Assembly (NCBI RefSeq): GCF_008806755.1
Contig: NZ_WAAU01000012.1
Span: forward strand, 124,220 to 188,219
Source: Tenacibaculum aiptasiae
GTDB taxonomy: Bacteria; Bacteroidota; Bacteroidia; Flavobacteriales; Flavobacteriaceae
DNA: 64,000 bases
Reading direction: 5' to 3'
Position 1 is the stretch's first letter, and each line of letters starts with the position of its first letter. Below the pieces are notes generated by a model. That model was not told the DNA's origin and did not search any database. It saw only the letters and a program-made list of their open reading frames with translations. Made by a program: the position numbers and the translations under genes. Shown here piece after piece: positions 18,748 to 26,632 of the stretch.

Positions 18748-19281
18748 ATGCAAAATTATCTTTTTACTTCAGATCGTTTAGGTTTTAGAAATTGGACAGA
18801 TTCTGACCTTGACGCTTTACATGAGATTAATTCTAATCCAGAAGTTATGCGTTATTTTCCTACTATTTTAAAAAAAGAGCAAACGCTAGACTTTATTCAT
18901 CGAATGCAAAAACAATTTAATGAAAAGGAACTTTGTTATTTTGCTGTAGAAATTATAGAAACTAAAGAATTTATTGGTTTTATTGGTCTTTCTGAACAAA
19001 CCTATGCTGTCGATTTTAATCCTTCTATTGATATTGGCTGGAGATTACATCCTAATTTTTGGGGCAAAGGTTATGCTACTGAAGGAGCTAAAAGATGCCT
19101 TGAATATGGTTTTTCTCAATTAAAACTTAAAGAAATTGTTTCTGTTGCTCCTATTGTTAATACTCCTTCAATTATAGTGATGGAAAAAATCAATATGAAA
19201 AAAGTAAAAGAATTTAAGCATCCTCTTTTAGGCAACTTTCCTAAAATAGAAGCTTGTGTTTTGTATAAAATTAGTGATTAA
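18748..19281 (+). CDS. GNAT-family N-acetyltransferase (RimJ/RimL-like)
   Basis: The protein has 177 residues. It transfers acetyl from acetyl-CoA to an amine. The layout is RimL-like: LGFRNWTDSDLDALHEI at the start, the beta4 strand IDIGWRLHPNFWGKGYATEGAK with the acetyl-CoA loop (W-G-K-G-Y-A-T-E), and the terminal GNFPKIEACVLYKI. The acceptor is unknown. Its stop overlaps the convergent LytTR gene by 4 bases. Confidence 0.9.
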   Translation: MQNYLFTSDRLGFRNWTDSDLDALHEINSNPEVMRYFPTILKKEQTLDFIHRMQKQFNEKELCYFAVEIIETKEFIGFIGLSEQTYAVDFNPSIDIGWRLHPNFWGKGYATEGAKRCLEYGFSQLKLKEIVSVAPIVNTPSIIVMEKINMKKVKEFKHPLLGNFPKIEACVLYKISD

Positions 19282-20033
19282 TTACCTTCAAACCAGCTTT
19301 TAAAAGCAGATACTTTTTCTCTACTTACAATAATTTCTTTCTCTACATTTACTTTAGGAGTTATTTTTAAACGACTATTTGAGTATACTATAACATCTTC
19401 TACTCCATTAAGACTTACAATAAAAGTTCTATTTACTCTAAAAAACTCTGAGGGCTCTAAAACTTTAATTAAGTCTTCAAGCTTATAATCTAAAATATAC
19501 TTTTTATTTTCTTTAGTTACTAAATAAACTGTTCTTCCTTCAGCATAGAAAAGCAATATATCTGTAGTTTTTATAGAATGAATATGATTACCTAAACGAA
19601 CTAAAAATCGATCTTTTGTTTTTAATTTTGTTACACTACTTTTTACTTTATTGATAGCTTCTTCATTTACAAACAAACTTTCCATTGTTTTTAGTTTCAC
19701 CATTGCCTTAGATACATCGGTAAATGTTATTGGCTTTAGTAAATAATCAATACTATTTACTTTAAATGCATCTATTGCATATTCATCAAAAGCGGTAGTA
19801 AATATTACTGGCTTCGTTATTTTTACTTGATTAAATATTTCAAAACTCAAACCATCTGTTAACTGAATATCCATAAAAGCAACATCATAATCAATTCCTT
19901 TTTCAAACCAAGTTACTGCGTCTACTATACTACTTAGTTTTATTAAAACAGATACATTTGAATTATACTTTTGTATATATCGCTCTAACTTTTCTGCTGC
20001 TAAATGCTCGTCTTCTACAATTACTATCTTCAT
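19278..20033 (-). CDS. LytTR-family response regulator
   Basis: The protein has 251 residues. The receiver domain has E7-D8-E9 and phosphoacceptor Asp55 (VAFMDIQL), followed by Lys in YLLKPITF. The LytTR DNA-binding domain occupies about 140-245 (FLVRLGNHIHSIKTTDILLF, FFRVNRTFIVSL). It is the last gene of a set with two sensor proteins, only one of which keeps catalytic residues. The spacing to the upstream gene is 4 bases. Confidence 0.9.
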   Translation of the reverse strand: MKIVIVEDEHLAAEKLERYIQKYNSNVSVLIKLSSIVDAVTWFEKGIDYDVAFMDIQLTDGLSFEIFNQVKITKPVIFTTAFDEYAIDAFKVNSIDYLLKPITFTDVSKAMVKLKTMESLFVNEEAINKVKSSVTKLKTKDRFLVRLGNHIHSIKTTDILLFYAEGRTVYLVTKENKKYILDYKLEDLIKVLEPSEFFRVNRTFIVSLNGVEDVIVYSNSRLKITPKVNVEKEIIVSREKVSAFKSWFEGN

Positions 20034-20037
20034 CTCT

Positions 20038-21060
20038 TTAAGCTTTTTCTATAGTTAATTTTGGTAGTAAAATTTTTCTCATTGCACTTGTTTCTTCTAT
20101 TTGAATCTCATAAGTACTATAAATACTAAAAACTCTTTCTATTTCTTTTAAATTTTCAGGTTTAAACTGTGTTGTAATCTTATCATTCGGACTATATTCA
20201 ATAACCCAATAGTTTTCCTCTTCTTTAAGAGAAATCTCTAATATTAAAGAAGAAGTTATTGTTGTTCTTACAATTTGTTCTATAACAAACAACAAACTTT
20301 TAGGTACTGTTAGAAAGTTAGACACTATTTCATTTATTAAAACTATATTTCTATAGGGTAAATAATTAAACAAATTAATTAATTCGTTTACTATTTCTAT
20401 TTCCTCTTCAATAGTTACTAATTGTTTTTTGTTACTTGATAGTATGTATCTATAAATAGTTGCTAAATAATCTATGAAATCATCTGCTTTATTTTTTTCT
20501 TGCTGTATAAGAATTAACAATACCTCTAAGCTTTCAAATAACAACTTAGGGTTTATACCTTGTTTAAAATCTATAAAATCGGCCTCTATAATTTGTTTTA
20601 TTTCCTGCTCTTTAAATAGTTTTTCTGTATTTGTTTTATGTAAATACTGATTGCTTATAAATAATAAAATATAAATAAGTGTTACTACACTGAAAACACT
20701 ATTAAAAAGCCATAACTCTTCAGAATTTGGTGAAAAACCTAATACTTGTTTATAGTACACTGTAATAGACACACTAACTATTATAATACATAAAAACAGT
20801 GAAACAATTATTTGCAATCCTATATTCAATAAGATACTTTCTAACTTAGGTACTTTTTTAAAAAGGATAAGTAATATTCTAGAAAACTCTTGAACAATGT
20901 ATGATAATCCTATGCATACATACAGTTCTTCTCCTAAAAATTGCTCTTGTAATTGTGACACATTGTTATTTACTAGCAGTATCAGTAAATAAATAACGGC
21001 CCCACTAAATACCGGACTTAATAACCTAAATAAAGGCTTATGGATAAATAATTTTTTCAT
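20038..21060 (-). CDS. degenerate LytS-type sensor (predicted pseudokinase)
   Basis: The protein has 340 residues. Four to five membrane segments fill residues 10-145, then comes a region that aligns with His_kinase (PF06580). The phosphoacceptor motif, normally NPHFLFN, reads N170-P-K172-L-L-F-E, with Lys in place of His. The ATP-binding N box, normally ENAxKH, reads IEQIVRTTI and lacks the Asn. The coiled region between them is retained. It should not autophosphorylate and may form heterodimers with the intact kinase it overlaps by 4 bases. The reading frame is intact, which argues against simple decay. Confidence 0.85.
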   Translation of the reverse strand: MKKLFIHKPLFRLLSPVFSGAVIYLLILLVNNNVSQLQEQFLGEELYVCIGLSYIVQEFSRILLILFKKVPKLESILLNIGLQIIVSLFLCIIIVSVSITVYYKQVLGFSPNSEELWLFNSVFSVVTLIYILLFISNQYLHKTNTEKLFKEQEIKQIIEADFIDFKQGINPKLLFESLEVLLILIQQEKNKADDFIDYLATIYRYILSSNKKQLVTIEEEIEIVNELINLFNYLPYRNIVLINEIVSNFLTVPKSLLFVIEQIVRTTITSSLILEISLKEEENYWVIEYSPNDKITTQFKPENLKEIERVFSIYSTYEIQIEETSAMRKILLPKLTIEKA

Positions 21061-22091
21061 CGTATGATAGGTATTTTAACAACAAAATTATTTCCATTGG
21101 TTATGATAATTCCTTCACCATGTAACAATAAGTATCTAGAACTAATATTTTTCAATCCAATTTTAAAAGAGTTTACTTTATATGGCATTGAAGTTATATT
21201 ATTTTGAATAGTAATATGTTTTTGATCTGAAGTAATATGAATAGACAATGGTTCTTCATTACTCATAGTGTTATGTTTTACCGCATTCTCTATCAACATT
21301 TGTAAAGCTAAAGGTGGTATTTTAGTTTCTAATAAATTATCATTTATTGAAATTTCACAACTAAATTTATTTTCAAAACGAGTTTCAACTAAATAAATAT
21401 AAGAATGTACAAACTCCAATTCTTCTCGTATCGTTATCAATTTTGAATGATAACTTTTTAAGGTATAATCGTACATTTTTGCCAGCTTACGGATAAAAAG
21501 CTTAGCTCTAGTTTCATCTTTATAAATTAATGATGAAATTGTATTCAAACCATTGAATAAAAAATGAGGACTCAATTGAGATTTTAAAGCATTTAATTGT
21601 AATTCTACTTGCTTTCTCTCCTGCTTTACTTCTTCTACCTGTAAAGAAGCATAAGAATAATAAGAATAAAGAGCAAAATATATTATTTGATATATAATAG
21701 TTAGTATAAATAAGAGTATTCCAAATTTTATAAATACTGGTTGATATTTACTTAATATACCTTCGATGTCAGAAAGGTTATAAATACTAAAAAGAATAAA
21801 AAACAACGAAAAAGACAATACAAAATGCGTTATAATTCCTAATAACAATCGAGTTCCAACTTGCTTTTTCCAAGGAATACTTTTATCTAAAAGTTTTGTT
21901 ATTAGATAACAACAATACCCTATAACTACACCACTAAGTGCTGTCAGAAAAAATTGAGATAGTGTAAAATCTTGCTGCTCACTAACTAGTAAATAATACC
22001 CTAGTAAAGCTCCAATTAAAACTCCTAATAAAGTTATGAAAAAATGTTTTTTCACTTTAGGTTGATTGATTAGCTGATTGATTTTTTGCAT
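21057..22091 (-). CDS. LytS-type membrane sensor histidine kinase
   Basis: The protein has 344 residues. Four hydrophobic segments lie within residues 15-145, followed by a coiled linker. His176 in SPHFLFNGLNTI is the phosphoacceptor and LIENAVKHN the N box, so this is the active kinase of the operon. It overlaps the degenerate paralogue downstream by 4 bases and lies 54 bases after the SDYY-repeat protein gene, with no terminator between them. The signal may be relayed by that exported protein (inference). Confidence 0.9.
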   Translation of the reverse strand: MQKINQLINQPKVKKHFFITLLGVLIGALLGYYLLVSEQQDFTLSQFFLTALSGVVIGYCCYLITKLLDKSIPWKKQVGTRLLLGIITHFVLSFSLFFILFSIYNLSDIEGILSKYQPVFIKFGILLFILTIIYQIIYFALYSYYSYASLQVEEVKQERKQVELQLNALKSQLSPHFLFNGLNTISSLIYKDETRAKLFIRKLAKMYDYTLKSYHSKLITIREELEFVHSYIYLVETRFENKFSCEISINDNLLETKIPPLALQMLIENAVKHNTMSNEEPLSIHITSDQKHITIQNNITSMPYKVNSFKIGLKNISSRYLLLHGEGIIITNGNNFVVKIPIIR

Positions 22092-22145
22092 GAAACTAAG
22101 GTAAGTAAATTTCGTTCTGAATATTTACTTACCTCAGTGAAGTTT

Positions 22146-23501
22146 TTAATAAATAGCCTTCATAGCTCTTCCAAAATAGGTATCAGAACTTATTGATTTA
22201 GCTACATTCATGTAAGCATCTTTTACTCTTTGACTACTATTCTTTACTTGAGAACCGAAAGCAACCAAAGAACTCGATAGATAATTATTTGAACTAATGC
22301 TCTTCTTCATAGATTCAAATGTTTTTATCAATTGACTTTCTGTTAATCTCTTCTTTGCTAATTTTTTATAAATTCCAGAAGCGTAATAATCAGAACTCAC
22401 ATTTTTAGATATTAATTCTAATAATTTATCTAATGATTTATTATCTAAATCTTTTTTTAGTAATTCTTTTATAATGTTTGATGCATAATGATCTGATCCT
22501 ACATCATCCATAGAAGAAATAAAAGTATCATAGTTTTCAGAAGATAAATTCTTCTTTTTTAAAGCTTTCTTTAAAACTTGCGCTTTATAATAATCAGAAC
22601 CAATACTTTTTGAAAGTTTCATAATTTTATCCATATTCGACTTATTCAACTCTCTATTTTTTAGAATATCTGATAAAACTTGCGATAAATAATAGTCCGA
22701 ACCAATACTACTTGAAATTTGTAATAAATCTGTTAATTGATTATCTGAAATTCCATCAGTTTTTATAGCTTTTCTTAATACTTGCGATAAGTAATAATCA
22801 GATTTTATGTTTTCTGAAGCTCTGATATAAGCCGATAACGTTTGTGAATTACTTAAAAATGCTTTTTGATTTTTTTGCAATGTTTGCGATAAATAATAAT
22901 CAGACTTTATGTTCTTTCCTGCCGACTGTAATACTTTAACTAAAGCATCATTATTTAAATCTTTTTCTAGTAAGAATCCGAAGTATTTAGACTGTACAAA
23001 ATCACTTTGTAGCTCTCTAATTTCAGCCAACACAGCATCAACCCCTCCTTTATTATAAAACCTATTTACTCTAGACTCAGCTGCTATTACTGTAGTCCTT
23101 ACTATTTCTGGTAAAATTTCAGCTAACCATGCTTTTCCTTCAGGGTTATATGCTTTTTCATTCCACCCAACATAATACCTTTTATTCAACTTTCCACTTT
23201 CAGCTTCAATAACAACTTTTCGTTTTTTACCAAAACTCGATTTTTTTATAATGATAAAACCTCCTCTTGAAATAGCTATGATATCTTTATCGTCATCAGA
23301 TAAAGTAATATCTCCCTCATATTCAACACTAAAATTATTTTTATCATTCTTCACATTAATTCTATGTACTCCTGTTTCTGTTGAAGTAACATGTGTGTAG
23401 TTATCTGAAGATTTTTTTTGTGCAAAAATAAAAGTAGTACTAAGTACAAATAAAAAAGCAGCTACACTTATAGCTCTTTTTAAATTAAATATTGATTTCA
23501 T
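22146..23501 (-). CDS. exported protein with nine 34-residue SDYY repeats
   Basis: The protein has 451 residues from the ATG at 23501. A longer frame starting at a TTG at 23531 would begin inside the -7 promoter box, so it is rejected. The signal peptide ends FIFAQ near residue 28. Residues 35-150 look like a beta-rich domain. From residue 166 to the end the motif S-D-Y-Y (variants SDF, SDHY, SNNY, SDTY), usually followed by LSQVL or similar, recurs at 166, 200, 234, 268, 302, 336, 370, 404 and 439, a strict 34-residue period. This suggests an alpha-solenoid. Comparable I-x-SDY repeats occur, from memory, in M56/BlaR1-type sensors. It heads a two-component operon. Confidence 0.85.
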   Translation of the reverse strand: MKSIFNLKRAISVAAFLFVLSTTFIFAQKKSSDNYTHVTSTETGVHRINVKNDKNNFSVEYEGDITLSDDDKDIIAISRGGFIIIKKSSFGKKRKVVIEAESGKLNKRYYVGWNEKAYNPEGKAWLAEILPEIVRTTVIAAESRVNRFYNKGGVDAVLAEIRELQSDFVQSKYFGFLLEKDLNNDALVKVLQSAGKNIKSDYYLSQTLQKNQKAFLSNSQTLSAYIRASENIKSDYYLSQVLRKAIKTDGISDNQLTDLLQISSSIGSDYYLSQVLSDILKNRELNKSNMDKIMKLSKSIGSDYYKAQVLKKALKKKNLSSENYDTFISSMDDVGSDHYASNIIKELLKKDLDNKSLDKLLELISKNVSSDYYASGIYKKLAKKRLTESQLIKTFESMKKSISSNNYLSSSLVAFGSQVKNSSQRVKDAYMNVAKSISSDTYFGRAMKAIY

Positions 23502-23527
23502 AATGTTTATTTTTTCATTTGGACACC

Positions 23528-23535
23528 TCAAAAGT
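23528..23535 (-). promoter_or_regulatory. -7 promoter box for the SDYY-repeat/two-component operon
   Basis: On the minus strand TACTTTTG fits TAnnTTTG and ends 26 bases before the ATG at 23501. It overlaps the upstream TTG alternative start, which supports the internal ATG. Confidence 0.55.
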
Positions 23536-23646
23536 ATTTCCTCATTGGAATAAAAAAAAACTCAATGTAGTGAACTGCAGAATTTATGTATTCAATTGTA
23601 TTTCTTTTTAAATTTCATATTTTTAAACCTCTAAATAATATTATTT

Positions 23647-24171
23647 ATGAATAAAGAAGGTATAGTTAATTTACTAGAAGAAAAGCATCAGGAATTTTTT
23701 AAATGGGTAGAAAATCAGCCAGAAGATAGTTTTGAAAAAGGACCTGAAGGTAAATGGACTTTAGGACAACATACGGTTCATTTAGTGGATTCTTTAAAAA
23801 AATTAAACACAGCTCTGAGTGTTCCTAAATTTATTCTCAAATATAAATTTGGCGTTTCAAATCGTGCACTTCGTTCATACGATGAAATCTCAAAACGCTA
23901 TCAAGAAAAACTTTCTAAAAATCTTGATAAAGCTAGAGAATTTAATAGTTCAGTAAAAACACCAAGCAAAAAAAAGTTTCAACAACTACTTACTACTCTT
24001 CAAGTTCAAAACAAAAAATTACAGTATAAAACACAGCATTGGAAAGACAAAGATTTAGATGATTTAATTTTACCACACCCCCTAATGGGAAAAATGCCTG
24101 TTCGTGAAATAATTATGTGGACAGCCTATCATACTGATCATCACCTGAATATTTTAAAAGAGAAACATTAA
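23647..24171 (+). CDS. DinB-family protein
   Basis: The protein has 174 residues. It is a predicted DinB-type four-helix bundle. The putative metal ligands are a His in GQHTVHLVDSL and the pair in AYHTDHHLNIL near the C-terminus. PEGKWTLGQHTVHL resembles the usual helix-1/2 motif of this family. The substrate is unknown. It precedes ffh but is separated by 110 bases with a promoter-like -7 box for ffh. Confidence 0.82.
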   Translation: MNKEGIVNLLEEKHQEFFKWVENQPEDSFEKGPEGKWTLGQHTVHLVDSLKKLNTALSVPKFILKYKFGVSNRALRSYDEISKRYQEKLSKNLDKAREFNSSVKTPSKKKFQQLLTTLQVQNKKLQYKTQHWKDKDLDDLILPHPLMGKMPVREIIMWTAYHTDHHLNILKEKH

Positions 24172-24249
24172 TTTTAATTTTTCTATTTAAAATTAAAAAT
24201 ATTCAGATAAACTGCTTATAAAAACCTACAGTCCTAACAACTAAATTAT

Positions 24250-24257
24250 TATATTTG
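24250..24257 (+). promoter_or_regulatory. -7 promoter box for ffh
   Basis: TATATTTG is an exact TAnnTTTG match and ends 24 bases upstream of the ffh ATG. Confidence 0.55.
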
Positions 24258-24281
24258 TGCCTCTAAAAATGAAGTAGACAC

Positions 24282-25610
24282 ATGTTTAATAATTTAAGCG
24301 AAAAGTTAGATAAAGCGTTACATACGCTGAAAGGACACGGAAAAATTACCGAAGTTAATGTTGCTGAGACACTAAAAGAAGTTCGTAGAGCTTTATTAGA
24401 TGCCGATGTTAACTTTAAGATAGCCAAAGAGTTTACTAAAAGAGTACAGAAAAAAGCCATAGGACAAGATGTATTAACTACATTAAATCCTGGTCAGTTA
24501 ATGGTAAAGTTAGTTAAAGACGAATTAACTGAATTAATGGGTGGAGATACTGTTGGTATCAACTTAAAAGGTTCTCTTACGGTTATTCTAATGTCTGGTT
24601 TACAAGGTTCGGGTAAAACAACCTTCTCTGGTAAATTAGCTAACTTCTTAAAAACAAAGAAATCTAAACAAGTTTTATTAGTAGGATGTGATGTTTATCG
24701 TCCAGCCGCTATTAATCAATTACAAGTTGTTGGAGAACAAATTGGTGTTGATGTTTATGCTGAAGAGGGGAACCAAAATCCTGTAGAGATTTCATTAAAC
24801 GCTATTAAGCATGCAAAAGCAAACGGTAAAAATGTAGTTATTATAGATACCGCTGGTCGTTTAGCTGTTGATGAAGAAATGATGAATGAAATTTCTAACA
24901 TTCATAAAGCTGTAACTCCACAAGAAACATTATTTGTTGTAGATTCTATGACAGGTCAAGATGCTGTAAATACAGCAAAAGCATTTAACGATGTTTTAAA
25001 TTTTGATGGTGTAGTTCTTACAAAATTAGATGGTGATACACGAGGTGGAGCTGCATTATCTATTAAAACGGTAGTAAACAAACCAATAAAGTTTATCGGT
25101 ACAGGTGAAAAAATGGATGCAATTGATGTATTCCACCCTGATCGTATGGCTGATCGTATTTTAGGAATGGGAGACGTTGTTTCGTTAGTAGAACGTGCTC
25201 AAGAACAATACGATGAAGAAGAAGCTAGAAAATTACAAAAGAAAATTGCTAAAAATCAATTTGGTTTTGATGACTTTTTAAGTCAAATACAGCAAATCAA
25301 AAAGATGGGTAGCATGAAAGATTTAGTAGGAATGATTCCTGGTGCTGGAAAAGCTTTAAAAGATGTTGATATAGACGACAATGCTTTTAAAGGGATTGAA
25401 GCTATTATTCAATCCATGACACCACTTGAAAGAAGTACTCCTTCTACTATAAATGCAAGCCGTAAGAAAAGGATTGCAAAAGGTTCAGGAACCTCTGTAC
25501 AAGAAGTAAATCAACTGATGAAACAATTCAACCAAATGAGCAAAATGATGAAAATGATGCAAGGTGGTGGCGGAAGAAAAATGATGCAAATGATGAAAGG
25601 TATGAGATAA
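24282..25610 (+). CDS. ffh: signal recognition particle protein Ffh (SRP54)
   Basis: The protein has 442 residues, normal for bacterial Ffh. It is the GTPase that binds signal sequences and 4.5S RNA and docks with FtsY at the membrane. In order: N domain helices (residues 1-90), G1 loop GLQGSGKTT near 106, DTAGRL, TKLDGDTRGG, then the M domain from about 300 with the Met-rich RNA- and signal-binding tail ending MMQMMKGMR. The 4.5S RNA gene is not in this window. It is followed by a terminator. Confidence 0.97.
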   Translation: MFNNLSEKLDKALHTLKGHGKITEVNVAETLKEVRRALLDADVNFKIAKEFTKRVQKKAIGQDVLTTLNPGQLMVKLVKDELTELMGGDTVGINLKGSLTVILMSGLQGSGKTTFSGKLANFLKTKKSKQVLLVGCDVYRPAAINQLQVVGEQIGVDVYAEEGNQNPVEISLNAIKHAKANGKNVVIIDTAGRLAVDEEMMNEISNIHKAVTPQETLFVVDSMTGQDAVNTAKAFNDVLNFDGVVLTKLDGDTRGGAALSIKTVVNKPIKFIGTGEKMDAIDVFHPDRMADRILGMGDVVSLVERAQEQYDEEEARKLQKKIAKNQFGFDDFLSQIQQIKKMGSMKDLVGMIPGAGKALKDVDIDDNAFKGIEAIIQSMTPLERSTPSTINASRKKRIAKGSGTSVQEVNQLMKQFNQMSKMMKMMQGGGGRKMMQMMKGMR

Positions 25611-25613
25611 TAT

Positions 25614-25642
25614 AAAGAGAAGTTACGGCTTCTCTTTTTTTT
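25614..25642 (+). terminator. intrinsic terminator after ffh
   Basis: The arms AAAGAGAAG / CTTCTCTTT have a 6-base loop and a long T-run, starting 4 bases after the stop. Confidence 0.85.
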
Positions 25643-25679
25643 ATATACAACTTAACAACAAACCCACAACACACTAAAA

Positions 25680-26558
25680 ATGATTTTACTAGACGGTAAA
25701 AAAACATCCGCCAACATTAAAGAAGAAATTGCTCTAGAAGTATTAGAATTAAAAAACCAAGATAAAAAAACACCTCATTTAGCTGCTGTGATAGTAGGTA
25801 ATGACGGAGCGAGTTTAACCTATGTAAATGCTAAAGTAAAAGCTTGCGAGCGTGTTGGTTTTGAATCGACTTTAATTAGATTACCTGAAGAAACTACTGA
25901 AGAAGAATTATTAAACGAAATAAATATTTTAAATGTTGACAATGATATCGACGGTTTTATAGTTCAACTCCCTCTACCCGATCACATTGATGAACAAAAA
26001 ATAATAATGGCGATAGATCCTAATAAGGATGTAGACGGTTTTCATCCAACTAATGTTGGAAAAATGGCTTTAAACTTACCTACTTTTATCTCTGCTACAC
26101 CTTTTGGTATTTTAGAATTATTAGATCGTTATAATGTAGAAACTAGTGGTAAAAATGTAGTTGTAATTGGACGTAGTCATATCGTTGGAAGTCCAATGAG
26201 TATATTACTATCTCAAAAAAGAAAAGTAGGTAATGCTACAGTTACTTTAACTCATAGTAGAACTCAAAACTTAAAAGAAATAACTTTACAAGCAGATATT
26301 ATTATAGCAGCTATTGGTATTCCTGAGTTTTTAAAGGCAGATATGGTTAAAGATAATGTAACTGTAATTGATGTTGGAATCACTCGTGTTGCCGATCCTT
26401 CTAAAAAAAGAGGTTTTCGTTTAGTAGGTGATGTTGCTTTTGATGAAGTTTCTAAAAAATCAGATTTTATAACTCCTGTTCCTGGTGGAGTTGGACCAAT
26501 GACTATTGCTATGTTATTAAAAAACACCTTACTATCAGTAAAAAATAAACAAGCTTAG
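25680..26558 (+). CDS. folD: bifunctional methylenetetrahydrofolate dehydrogenase / methenyltetrahydrofolate cyclohydrolase
   Basis: The protein has 292 residues. It interconverts 5,10-methylene-THF, 5,10-methenyl-THF and 10-formyl-THF in one-carbon metabolism. The catalytic region [16 protein letters not shown] contains the Tyr and Lys of the family. [13 protein letters not shown], the NADP site [12 protein letters not shown] and the C-terminal [14 protein letters not shown] are all diagnostic. It is cytoplasmic and appears monocistronic, between two hairpins. Confidence 0.96.
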   Translation: MILLDGKKTSANIKEEIALEVLELKNQDKKTPHLAAVIVGNDGASLTYVNAKVKACERVGFESTLIRLPEETTEEELLNEINILNVDNDIDGFIVQLPLPDHIDEQKIIMAIDPNKDVDGFHPTNVGKMALNLPTFISATPFGILELLDRYNVETSGKNVVVIGRSHIVGSPMSILLSQKRKVGNATVTLTHSRTQNLKEITLQADIIIAAIGIPEFLKADMVKDNVTVIDVGITRVADPSKKRGFRLVGDVAFDEVSKKSDFITPVPGGVGPMTIAMLLKNTLLSVKNKQA

Positions 26559-26582
26559 TTTTTAAACTACTATATAAAATAT

Positions 26583-26619
26583 AATGGAGATGTTATTAAA
26601 AGTAACACCTCCATTTTTT
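26583..26619. terminator. bidirectional terminator between folD and the cytolysin-like gene
   Basis: Thirteen-base arms with one mismatch (AATGGAGATGTTA against TAACACCTCCATT) sit between convergent genes, followed by a T-run on the plus strand. Confidence 0.75.
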
Positions 26620-26632
26620 ATTTATTTAAAGT

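Noticed and set aside
22146..23501. CRISPR or DNA-level tandem repeat suggested by the periodic SDYY sequence
   Set aside because: The period is seen at protein level; at DNA level the copies diverge and form one continuous reading frame.
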